64,000 nt of DNA from contig JASJZC010000006.1 in assembly GCA_037178855.1 (NCBI GenBank), positions 2,728,001 through 2,792,000 of the forward strand, written 5' to 3'. This document shows positions 1-11,300 of the stretch, piece after piece. Source of the DNA: Oscheius sp. JU75. Its lineage: Eukaryota > Nematoda > Chromadorea > Rhabditida > Rhabditidae. Below the pieces are notes generated by a model. It saw nothing but the letters and a program-made list of their open reading frames with translations, did not search any database and was not told the origin of the DNA. Numbering within the stretch: the stretch's first letter is position 1; every line of letters starts with the position of its first letter. Made by a program: the position numbers and the translations under genes.

Positions 1-3000
1 ACTGTTTAGCTAATTTTTTTGTTCCAGACAGGTCAAAAGTGGACATACCGCTGCCAGAAGAGAATCCTTTATGTTTTCGAAGCTGTCCTGTGGCATGACG
101 GGGGTCACAGGCTCGTCGCTGACCAGTGGAGAGGGTTCAACTTTGCGAATTGGGACGTTTACCTACAATATAGTCTATTGCTAACCAAAAAATCACAAGT
201 AACTCACAGATAGCCTGCCGAAATGCTCCTTCGTTCTGTCCCTGGCCTCGATCAAATTTTTGTTCTCAGTTTTTGAAGGCGTCGCATTGACAATACTGTA
301 GATTTGGGCAGCTGCGAGAGGGTCCTTATCGGCATTCTTGGACATGCTATAATGAAGTTTTAGACGGCTGAACTCATGCGCTGCTTTTTAGGGATGGTGC
401 AGAATTCAGCCTATGGATGTAAAGATCACTTGTTGGAATCCCACTCATGACAAAAGTTCTTTTTAGACATTAATCTGATAGAAAAGCTTGTTGTAAGCCT
501 TTATCGTCTAGTCTGGTCGTGAGCAGTTTCGAAGCCAAATATGCTATTTTTGAGCATCGCGCAATCGGTTAGAGTCTCAATTACTAAACAAAAGGTCCCG
601 GGTTCGAATCCTACTTATTACAAGATCGTTTCTAGTTCTTCAAAACCCGAATTACAAAAGTAAAAACGTACAATTTGGCGAGCCTGAGCTGCTTCAGCTC
701 GTCATCAATCTGGTCCATCTTTCCTGTCAGACGGCTCGTCCATCTCTGGATTGTCTTTAGCTGCGAACGAATGTAGTCGCGATCCACGTCGTTCAGGGAG
801 GGAGCCGGTCGGAGGAGTCTTTTCTTGGTCTGACGACAGTCATTGAAGAGCTGCTTGCCCTCAGCGTATTTGACCTGGACGTCGTCGAGACGGAGCGTCA
901 AACGGCGCATTTTCTCATCCTAAAACAGGCAATTAGACAAGCAGAGGAAAAAGAGAGATAGAGAAAAAAAAACATACCAAATCGAAGCTGTCCTGATTGA
1001 ATTTGGCCGTCACCTCGGGATCGGAGCTGGTCCATCTCTTCACGAGCTCATTCTTGGCCGCAGCAGCTGCCGTAATTTCCGCAATCCGGTCCTCCAGCTT
1101 TTGGTATTTGACCTCCAGCTGGGTAATGACTCGGCCCCAGTTCTCGTAGAGACGGAAATATTCGCGATCCGGGACGCTGAGGCTCATCGCGTTGACCGAC
1201 TCTCCTCCATAGACGATTCCGATGGACATGGAGCGTAGATCGTCGGCCTAAAATTGGTTTTGTTTGAAGGAAAAAGTCTAAAGACGGCAAAATAAAAAAA
1301 TTGCCTCCAGACGGGATTGAACCGTCGACCTTCTGTTTACGAGACAGACGCTCTGCCACTGAGCTATAGAGGCTCTATTCCTTTTTAGTACTCTTTCTGA
1401 CACCGAAAGTGCTAAATCTGTACAAACAGTCGTGTTTGTCCAATTTTGGCGCCATTTCCATCTCATTTGGAGCTACAAAAGGAGCAGAGCCTCTATAGCT
1501 CAGTGGCGTCTGTCTCGTAAACAGAAGGTCGACGGTTCAATCCCGTCTGGAGGCAGCTCTTTTTTAAGACTGTTTTTTTTTCTGGATACACCAGAAAACA
1601 CCTAAAAACCACAATAAGTCGACCCACCAGTTCATTCCAATACTTCATAGCCTCGGCCACCAGCTTATTCACCGCCTCGGCTTCAGCTGTCACATCCGGG
1701 ATTTCCTTGACCGGCTCCTTTGGTTTTGGCGTCTGCACGGGACTCGGAAGGACGGTCGTGGCTCCGGAAAAGAGGGTATTGGTGGCTGGAGAAGGCTGGC
1801 TGAGGGGGGGTGGACGAGGCTTGCGGCTGAAGCTCTAAAATGACTTTTTTGAGCGGGAAAAGCCTAAAACTGACGTAGAGAAGGCTTGGACAGTGTTAGT
1901 GAAGCTGCTGCTGCTGTCGTCGTCGTCGGGGTAGAGAAGAGACTCTGAGCCGTCTGGACTGAGGGCTTGATAGCGCTGGGCATTTGCGAGAAGAGCTGTG
2001 AAGTTGTGGCCACTGGCTGAGGCGTAGAGGAAGCAGCCGGTTTCTTGCCGACGCGGACCGAAGAGAGCTGGACCGTGGAGGGTTCACTGAAAAAAAATAG
2101 GCAATCAGTAAGACAAGCGTATGGATTCGAACTTCGTAGTAAAAAAAACTGACTAGACCCAATGTTTTGAAGGTCCTAGGGGTAAGTCTCTTTCGTTTAG
2201 CAGGCCACTAGGCTATGAAAAACTGTACAGCGAAAGCTGGGCAAAGTAACGAAACTTCAGGATATTTAGCAAATGTCTAAAGCCATCAATATTGGTCGAT
2301 ATGGAAGTTTTTGAACAAGTTTGAAAACGTCGCAACGACTGTCTCTTGACCTAAGTCCACTTACTACTTTCTAACGCCGTTTTCAGGCTTCGAGTCAAAA
2401 GAAATAAAGAGTCTATTCAGTATTTTATACTTGAAAAACTCTGAATCGGGGTGTCATCATGAAGCCTTCAAAAGCCCCGTTTTGTACAAGCCTGATGCTC
2501 CAATAAAAAGCAACCCACATTGTACAATCCTTGTGGCTCTGATCAAGTGAGACGATATTGTGTGCCGTCAGGACTCCATCGCTGGTCATCACGTACAGAA
2601 TTGGACATGCCGGATGACTCTTCTCCCTCTCCTCATCTAAAATGCACTTTTTAATTCAAAAATCACACAAAAGAGTCGTACCTCGATAGACCAATGTACT
2701 GGAACTGAGGTCCACGGTCAGTCCTAGGGGGAAAGTCTCTTTCGTTGAGGAATCCGTTGGCAGATCCAGTCGCGTCTCATCGTCAAGGAGCCAAATTTGC
2801 CACGCGTCTCCAATCTTCCCGATTACGCTGATTTCGCTGCTCTTCGTCGACGACAAAATGATGAGATTCCAGTGCAGCAGGAGAGTCGTTTCGAAGCTGA
2901 TCTGATGCGGGAGCTGGCTCTCGGCACTGCCGTATTGGAGCTCTGGGAGTGGCTTCCAGGCTGGTGGCTGGTCCTAAATTTTTTTATCGAGAATGAAATT

Positions 3001-5203
3001 TTGAAGATTTGTAGGTAGAAGGCTCCTACTAGGAGTCACTGATTAGGTTTGGGTAGTGTAAAACAATCCTAGAAAGCGTAGCAGCAGAAATCAACAAGTG
3101 ACTAGACTAATTGCTAAGGAAACAAAATTGTTTCAGAATAGCAAACTTTCAATCTCTAAACTGTGCGATTACGGGGTTTGGAAACTTTTGGCAAACATTT
3201 GGATCTCGCTTGGTATGCTGTTAGTGTCAGAAAATGGAGACACTTTTACTGAATGCTGTCGCAACAGGGTCCCTCGAAAAGTAGTCTCTACTTGACTCTG
3301 CAAAACTATGAGGCGGAACTAAGAGGAGAATGACCTTGGGGAGTTTATGGAAAATTCTACCTTATTTCTCAGTTATCGGTTCTTTAGAATCCGACGGGGC
3401 ACATTAAAATACTCTCCTACAGTAGGATACATGGCCAATAGGTCCGAATTTGGTGTCGCGCTCCCCATTGGAGTCTCTAGCCAATCTATTCAGTGTTGAA
3501 ACTCAAAAAAAACCAGCTACAAAACCAATTACATAGAAAAACTCTCGAAATCTATGCAGTATTTCACTCTGGTTTTTGCAATAGCTCGGCCTCCGATTAG
3601 ACCTCTCCGATATGGTACAGGACCAGAAAAAAATGCCTTACCTTTTTGATTGTGAGCAAGAAGACGGCCGTATCGGCAGCTGGGCCCGCGTAGGCTACGA
3701 GCCATTCCGTCGTCGAGATCCAGCACAGTCCACAAACCGGAGCACCGGCTGGAACTGTTTCGGGCGGCATTATGCCTCGAACGGCCTTTAATGTTGTCAT
3801 TAGCCCATTCCGGAAGAAAAAAACCCACATCGAGCTCCATTTTAAGCTGGCAGACCTTGCCCAAACTGTCCCCAATCGTGAGCTGCTTGCCCTTCGGACT
3901 CCAACTGATCTGTGTGGTCACGGCGCTCATCTTCTTCTGAGCGATGATTGAAAAGGCTGCGATATTCTGGAATTTACTTATTTCCACCAAAAAATAGGAA
4001 ATGAACAAACCTTGAGATCAATTTTGACCACAAGGAGGCTGTTATCGCTCGAGCTGGCCGCGAACGTGTCCGGAAGGGCTGGATTCCACCGGAGACAGAC
4101 GCCTTGGGCTGTCGGCTCGGAACTGAGACGTATACTGGACAGATGGTAGACCTGGAACGGCGAGAATTTAGATTCTTTATTATGGGTCATTTTCACGGCT
4201 GGCGCAGTGGATAAGAGCGCTGTTTACAGTCCAAATGTCGTACATAACAGTTATACCGACTTCGATGGACCTGAAGTGCCCCTGTTCCAGTCATTATCAC
4301 GTATGGCGCAGTGGCAAAGAGCGCTGTTTACAATCAAGAAGACCCGGATTCAGTTCCTCGGACATGATAACATGTTCCTAACAAGTTCTGAGCCTCCAGA
4401 ACATTCGAAATATTGTCAATACTTGTCCTGGGGCTTCAAACGAGTCCTACTGCCTCTGTACCGAGCAAAAAAATGGGAAAAAAGGTCTGCCAAAGTCAAG
4501 GTTTTTGCCGTTTACAATGATTGACTGTAAAATGTATGCGTAGAGGCTGTTCCAGGAGGAAAACATCCCTGATAATTGCCATTTTGCCTTCTCAAAACAA
4601 ATACAGCTTTCTTGAGCTCGCTACAATGTGAAAGAACCAACCTCGCCGGTGAAGCTGTTTGAAAAAGCCGCCATGTCGTAGAGGTGTACAAAAGCTCCAG
4701 CTCCGGCTGCGTTGACGAGGACGGCCAGCAGAGTCCCGTCGCAATTAGTTCCCAAATTAACGGCCTTCTAAAACTTGCAACGTTGCCTTAGCATGCCCAT
4801 AAGCAAACCTCCTGTGCTGCCAGCTCGATCGTCTTCTTCTGCAGGTCCGTGAATTCCTTGTTGGCCGTCTGCTTCGTAATTTCTAGTCCGTGAATGGCTG
4901 CTGTCGAGAAGGAGATCAGCTGAAATAATTTTATGTACAATTCCGGCATACAAGAGGTCCAAAAGGCAGAAAATTTGAGCCGAAGACCGACCTTATTGTC
5001 CCCACTGGTGGCCACGGCTATCTGGTATGTCGACGAGCAGCAGACGGCGGTGTGGGCTACGGTGAAGAGCTGTCCGGCTGGGTAGAGACGCGTCTTTTGA
5101 AGGGCTCGGAACTCGAAGTCCTGAAAAACCTTGTCATCGTTTATAAGTCAAAAAGCCATGAAAATTGTGGGCAACTCACATTTTTCTCGATGGCCGTGTC
5201 CAT
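1..5203 (-). CDS. NUP214: Nucleoporin NUP214 (npp-14-type), 3' end off the left edge
   Basis: This is a cytoplasmic-face nuclear pore protein acting in mRNA and protein export. The N-terminal part matches the NUP214 beta-propeller blade by blade: a DFEFRALQKTRLY start, SWSPKGKQLTIGDSLGKV, and WQIWLLDDETRLDLP. A Pro/Ser/Thr linker with scattered FG-type LFSGA and QLFSQ words follows, then coiled-coil exons (positions 1247-978 and 919-672). The start is ATG at 5203, giving a short first exon MDTAIEKN before a GTGAGT donor. Exons run roughly 5203-5180, 5120-4992, 4919-4809, 4767-4642, 4152-4011, 3966-3838, about 3798-3642, 2973-2682, 2636-2519, 2086-1875, 1834-1628, 1247-978, 919-672, 346-208 and 162-49. 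The last visible exon ends in a GTATGT donor, so the FG-rich C-terminus lies outside. The boundaries near 3838-3798 and the intron at about 4991-4920 are the least certain. Introns range from 40 to 670 nt. Confidence 0.9.
550..622 (+). pseudogene. Degenerate tRNA-like sequence in a NUP214 intron
   Basis: An A-box-like GCGCAATCGGTTAGAGT is followed at tRNA spacing by a clean B-box/T-loop CCGGGTTCGAATCCT. No acceptor stem or convincing anticodon stem can be drawn. This is read as a decayed tRNA or tRNA-derived repeat. It lies in the intron between the exons at 919-672 and 346-208. Confidence 0.5.
1303..1373 (-). tRNA. tRNA-Thr (anticodon CGT)
   Basis: The 71-nt sequence folds as a complete cloverleaf: acceptor stem GCCTCTA paired with TGGAGGC, D-arm GCTC..GAGC, anticodon stem TCTGT/ACAGA around loop CTCGTAA, and T-arm GACGG/CCGTC with loop TTCAATC. 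The anticodon CGT reads the threonine codon ACG. It lies in a NUP214 intron (1248-1627) on the same strand as the host gene. A run of T's for Pol III termination is present downstream on the minus strand (the A-run at 1291-1300). Confidence 0.93.
1489..1554 (+). pseudogene. Broken inverted copy of the tRNA-Thr(CGT)
   Basis: The 66 nt are identical to the neighbouring tRNA-Thr except that five bases (AGAGC, the 3' side of the D-stem) are missing. The text reads AGTGGCGTCTGTC instead of AGTGGCAGAGCGTCTGTC. The loss lies between short GC repeats and destroys the D-arm, so a functional tRNA is unlikely. The copy is in opposite orientation, 115 bp from the intact gene, so the two can form a long hairpin. 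Confidence 0.85.
4190..4390 (+). repeat. Two adjacent tRNA-like units
   Basis: Two near-identical segments each contain TGGCGCAGTGG followed by (A)AAGAGCGCTGTTTACA, at about 4202 and 4305. The second has a B-box-like GGATTCAGTTCC and an outer TTATCAC/CATGATAA stem. They sit in the 490-bp NUP214 intron. They resemble the tRNA-derived head of a SINE or two decayed tRNA pseudogenes, and neither forms a full cloverleaf. Confidence 0.45.
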
Positions 5204-8200
5204 GAGATCTAGTAGTATTCTTGAGAGCAGCAAATATCTGAAATGTAAAAGATCCGATGAGATTTGGAGGGAAAAAGACGGAGAGAAACGATGGGAAACA
5301 GAGAAGTGGCTAGCAAGCTAGTCGGCAGCCGTAGACTTTGAAATGGGATTTTTCCAATGTTTCGAGCTTGAATAAGGGCATGACTGTTGCAAAATTCAGT
5401 AAACTCGTTACCGGAGCTGACAGAATCGATTTGGCTCGTACATAGCATCATTTTGAGCTAATACATAAACAATGGGGACCAGAAATGGTGTGAAAGACAT
5501 GTTACGACACACAGCGTAATAGTAGCACACGCTCTGCCATCTCATATAACTTTTTCTGGCGTTTCACACGTTCCTCATCGTTTTTTTGGCACTTTTATCA
5601 TGAATTACAGGGGATGTACGAAAAGTAGGAGGTGGGAATGATAGGTTTTTCGAAATTAACGTTTGAAGTCGAGCAAAAAAGAAAATTCAGAGCGGGGAGG
5701 GACGCAAACCTGCGTACGCGTTCAAAAAATTTTGCACAGCAGGTAGCGCAACTTTATATCCTTTTCTGGTCGTTATTACAGTGTAAATACATGAGAATCG
5801 AGACAATACAGATGTAGAATCGAAACAGAGAGTTACTGAAGTCGAAGATGAGCTTAGAGACGAAAAAACGGCCAACTGAGGCTCAATTCAACATGCGCAG
5901 GTGCTCAGTTTCTTTTAACCGATTTTTCGCGACAAACACATGGAAGCGATGCAAAAAGGATGTAGAATCGAAAGGACGAGCATTAGACATGCTTTGGGCG
6001 TGAAAAACGGCCATAGAGACAAAAACCAGCTAATTTCAACGCACAAGTCTAGGACTGAAAACGAGTGTCAGGAGGTAGCTGACAGGGCTTTTACGCCTGT
6101 TGCCATAAAAATGAGAAAAAATGCAACGGTATTAAGGGGAAAGCAACAGAAGGGAAAAATAGACCGGATTCTGGGTTTCGAGCGCTCGTGCAACCGTACA
6201 TTCGTGACGGGACTCAGACAGTCCTTTAGCCAATACGCGTCTCATCTTGTCCTCTTTCCAGCATTTCCAGTGAATATCCGGTAGAATCGATGCTCCTGAA
6301 AACATAAAAGAAACGAAACAAGAATCCACAGAAAAGTGTCTCTTCTACTGTAAATTTCTGTCAGAAATGGAATTTTGCGCAGGAAGGATTTGGGGTAGTC
6401 CCGAGCAACCCTGGTCCGAACACTCTCAGTTTACTCTCCGAGTTCCTAATCGAGTAGTGGAGGCTGAGGGGTGTCAACCTGCCAACTATCTCTAAAACAT
6501 TGGGTGTCTTTCTGTCTGTCTCTGTCTCTCTGTTCAACTGTATTAGTGTCAGTAGTCTTCCGTGTCTTTCCTATGGTATTTCAGATAACTGGCCGCAGAA
6601 CAATGGAGTGAAACCAACTTGAGGTTAGTCCTTTCCTTGATCGCTTTTCGGGTTCCTTTCTATTACAGGGCCTCTATCAACCCCTTTCTTTTGCCTCGAG
6701 ACAAGGACCTGGGCGAGTCCCGAGCATCTCAGGTCCAAACGCACTCAGTCTTCACACCGAGGGGCTCATCGTGTTGCCTGTTGACAGATACTCAAGGAGA
6801 CAGGTCATACCCACTGTTTTAGAATTCTCAAACCGCAATTCTCCCATTTTGAGACACCACCCTCAGCCTCCACTACCCGATTTCCCGAATCAGGCTCTCG
6901 GAGGATAGACTGAGAGCCTTCTGGCAGAAAGAACAATCTCTGCTTCTCAATCTCTGTCTAGCTGTCTCTCTATTCCGGTCACTGTACACTTCCGCTTGAC
7001 CACACACACCCCATCCCCTGTTCAGTACCACTAATCAGATTCTGTCCTTTACCCAACAAACACTGACTGTCTGTTTGCGTACCCACCTATTCCGAGAGTA
7101 AGTGCAGTCATTTTCTACTGTACTATTCTGTTTCATCGTTTTTCTTCTTGCATTTCAGCTCTTTTCTTTCTTTTGAAAAAGAGTCATGCTCCATGTTCTG
7201 CGCCAGAAGTTGTCATCGTTCGTTATTTATTTAGTTGCAGCCAGAAGTCGGTCTCTGCATTTTTCGAAGCTTTTTGCCGACAGAGAGATATAGAGGCATG
7301 TAAATGACCTTTCCACCCCTCTTCTAAGCAAATACACGTAACGTAATAGCCTTTAGCCCTATCAATTAGAACCCCCTTCTCATTTTTTTTCTACCCACAC
7401 GTCACATATTCGCCACCCGGATACTCTGTGTGCTCATCAGATCGGCAAATTGGTCATCGACACCTCCTTGCCAGTTTCTTCAGGTCCCTGTTCCGTTTCC
7501 CAGAAATTCCCAACTGTTTTTCCTTCTCCGAACAGCTGCGAGAACAGCACAGAAGAAGCACATATCGAAAATATTGTCTTTCGTAGGCATTCTTGCTGCA
7601 TGAGTCGAACAAAACGGCATAAAAACGCAGGAATACAGAAGCTTCTTCTATTCTTCTCTCCACCATTTTTGGTGTGCTGTCAGACTGATGTCGTTCCCTT
7701 GCGAACAATGGTTTATGCAGATTTTGACTTCAGTATCTGTGTTTTTCATGTTTCAACTACTGAATACAGCATAGAGGGAGAGCTCGCCAATGTTTCAGTT
7801 TTTCATATACAATGGAGACTTTGGTATGTCGTCAGCTTGTGCAGACCATCCAGTCCTCTCTCTTTCTAAACAAGCAAGTCGATAGATAGTCAGCTGAATC
7901 CCATCAGAGTTCACCCATCACAGAAATTTTTTTATGTTTTGTGCTTATATGGCATGGTATGAAAGATTCAATTCCTCGGTACTAGCCAACTGAATACAGC
8001 ATAGAGGAAGAGCTCTTTAGACACCTTTTCCAACAAACCGAACGAATATTATCAGTTGGAACATATTTGTTTCACTCGAAAATGGTATACGTAAAGTTTT
8101 TGATGGACGGACCCGGCGTTGATTCTCAAAAGTCTCTAAAATGCTCTTCACACTTTCAGTTAACGGTTATTTGTGAGTAAAAACCCCCTTCTGTCCAAAA

Positions 8201-8363
8201 AACTCAAGGTTGTCAGTACCGAAACAACTTCTTCCAAGCAAAAGTTGTATTACACTCCAAAATCATATACACTAAATGCTTGAACCTTTTTAGTGTATCC
8301 ATTCTATTCATTTAGATATCTCCCTTCTCCCACTACTAAAAAGACTGAGACCGCTGGGCAACA
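5204..8363. other. 3.1-kb spacer between NUP214 and SLC6 with short repeats
   Basis: This spacer lies between two divergently transcribed genes and should hold both promoters. No convincing gene was found; the open frames at 5940-6284 and 7450-7869 have no recognisable domain or supporting splice pattern. It does hold an imperfect inverted repeat (6449-6474 and 6853-6882, around GTAGTGGAGGCTGAGG). There is also an imperfect direct repeat (6395-6430 and 6712-6750, around AGTCCCGAGCA) and a near-perfect 26-bp direct repeat (7760-7785 and 7990-8015, CTGAATACAGCATAGAGG). CTCTGT-rich tracts occur at 6508-6538 and 6950-6975. Confidence 0.6.
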
Positions 8364-11300
8364 ATGTCGAGGGAAGGTTGGTTCCTCATGCCTTCCTATA
8401 CACTTTCAAAACTTCCGAATCTCATCCACCTAAAGCCACCAACAGAGTCTCGAGTGAACTCAGTCCAAAAGCTGAAGAAGCTGGCCGTTCGGAATGGGGC
8501 AACCAGGTCCAGTTCATTTTGAGCGCCATTGGATTGGCTGTGGGACTCGGAAACATTTGGAGATTCCCGACGATTGCCTACGAACATGGAGGAGCAGCTT
8601 TTCTCATTGCTTACATCACATGTAGTCTCACTTTTGGACTTCCCATGGTGTATGCTGAGTTCATGATCGGACAGTACTCGAGGAGTGGGCCCGGACAGGC
8701 TTTTGGTCGCTATGCTGCCGGATTTAGAGGTGGGTTTTAAAATGAGGAAAAAGGGCAAAACGCAAAGTTTTCATAACAAAAACGGGTAGAGATTGTGGAA
8801 AGTTTTCGATTTAGTTGAATAATTTTGGTGCGCCAAGAGCTGCAATCTATTGACCGATCTAACATTTTTGAAGTACAAAGACTGGTGAAGAATTGTAGAT
8901 GTTTCATATCACTGGCGCCGGATCTGTCAGAACAATAAATGATTCATAGTTAGTATAAGCAGAGATTTGTGCTGCTCACAATGATAGGTGTGCGCTTCTC
9001 TAGGAGCAAGACTTCCACTGATACTTGACGTAAAGTCTGAAGGTTGTTTTCTATGAGCCACTTTGATCCCATGTTTCAAGGGTGGGGTAAACGCAGATTG
9101 ACTGCGACGACAGGGTTATTTTGTTGTTCTGTTGATTTTTTTTTACCAAGCTGTTGTAAAACACAAACAGGAGCAGATCAATCATTTCGCACCCGAAGTT
9201 TATATCGTGTTAATGAAACAATAATAGTACCTTCTTTCTCGCCGTAGATTGTTTCAAGCCTCGTTACATATTCCAGTTTTCAAGTGCGTTCGGTGGCTTA
9301 ATACATTGGAGCTGAAACATTGTTGCAACTTTTTGGCTAGCGATCAGATGTTGATAGTTTTTTTAAGCAGCATTCCTGTAGGCAAGTAAAAAAAAACATA
9401 TTACATCTCTGCTTTTCGACCGTTCAAAAACAGTGAAAGACGATAGCAAAAATAGCCAGATCTCTTTTGTTTAAAATATCTGCATTCTTATAATTTTCAA
9501 GCAAAAAAAAAATATAAAAAGATGGTGTAGTCAGTCAAAAACAATTGTCTGTACCCGAAAGTTTTGTAAAGTTACCCTTGCAGCCGAACAGACCAACTGG
9601 AAATACAGAAAGTGCTCTCAGAGAGACAGAAAACTAGAGGTAATACTCATTTTTTTTTTCAGGAATTGGCTGGACAATGGCCATCAACGCTCTTTGCGTG
9701 GCCATATACTACGGTCTCCTGATAGCCTGGGTCTTGATATACTTGCTCTCCATTTTATCTGGTAACAGTGCGCTTTGGACAGAGTGCGGAAACGAATGGA
9801 ACACGTACAACTGTACTTCCAAGAGTCTAACAGAAGGCTGCCGGGCACAAAATCTGTACTACTACAACGGAACCTGTCATCCAACTATCTCGAACGATAC
9901 AAAAAGTGCGGCAGAGGAGTTTTTCAAGTAAGTTGGAGTTGTTTTTAGCAGTAGAATAGCGCAGTGGAAACGAGTCTAACTGATGAATCGAGGTTGTATC
10001 CATATGATGAAACATTTTTGATGCAATTTTCTGCAAGAGGCCTGCGAGTCAACACAGGTCAACAAGTCAACACTATTTTGGGATAAAACTTGTCAATGTT
10101 TGTGGACTTTTCAGTCAGGTATTATCCTAGATTAGAGTTGACAAAACAAGTCAGGCTAAAATTTCTTTTAAATTCTCAGTATCGCCTAACCTAACAGTAA
10201 CAGTCATACATGTTATTCGTTCCTGTTTCCAGTTTTTTGTTTCAACGATGCACTCAAAGTTGAAGCTCTCTTCTTATATGCTCGATGGGTTGCCGACGTT
10301 GAAATACCTTTCTACTGTTTGAGTCTGGAGAAGGCTTCTTTCCTTCCATATACCACCATTTTTCAGCCGCTACATCACTCAGCGTTCCGATGGGGGAATA
10401 GCAGATTTCGACCGATTCAACTTGCCCGTCCTCGGAGCGCTTGTCTTCATGTGGTTCTTCACCGCAGCTATTCTGATCAAAGGAATCACCATCATGGGCT
10501 ACTTGAGCTACATCATCGTTCCCTTCCCCTACGTTATTATCCTGATTCTGTTCTTCCGAGGAATCACGCTGGATGGGGCTGCCGAGGGCTTCAAGTTTTA
10601 CATGTTGCAGCCGGAATGGGAGAAGCTTTGGGCTCCGGCGACCTGGGCTGCCGCTTTGAAACAACTGATGTTCTCAATGAACATAGGATATGGAGGCCTG
10701 ATCTCGTTGAGCAGCTACAGTAAGAAGAGCAACAACTTCTTTAGGGTGAGTCAGGGGCAGAGAGACATTGAAATTGGTATTGTGTGCAAGAGACAGTATT
10801 TGTTTCTATGTTTCTCAAGCTAAAATGCATTTTGTGCTTACTGACTTCGATTGTTGGTCCGGATAACCATCACAATTAGGAAAACATGAAAGAGGGAGGA
10901 ATTCGGCAAAACTCGAAAACGGGTATAATGTTTCAGCGATAGCATAATGAAACAGGATTTGAATGATGTTTTCTGGCAGTTAACTTCATACATTTTTTGT
11001 ATAGTAACACACCAAATCTGATAGTTTCTACCATTGGGTCCGCTACTTTTCTTATATCCTCAGTGAAACACCATAGAAAAGTTCAAAAACTACACATTTC
11101 AGGACTCCCTGATCGTGATCATCGGCGACACAATGATGTCTCTGATCGGCGGCGTGGCCGTCTTCACTACCCTCGGCTACCTGGCCAAAATGACACGCAA
11201 ACCCATTTCTGAAATGGTCGCCTCCGGGACCTCTCTTGCCTTCATCGTCTACCCGGAAGCCATCTCGACGATGAGTCTCCCCTGGCTCTGGAATGCGCTC

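Noticed and set aside
5940-6284. 114-codon open frame upstream of SLC6
   Set aside because: No recognisable motif; flanked by repeats; the opposite strand is also open, as expected by chance.
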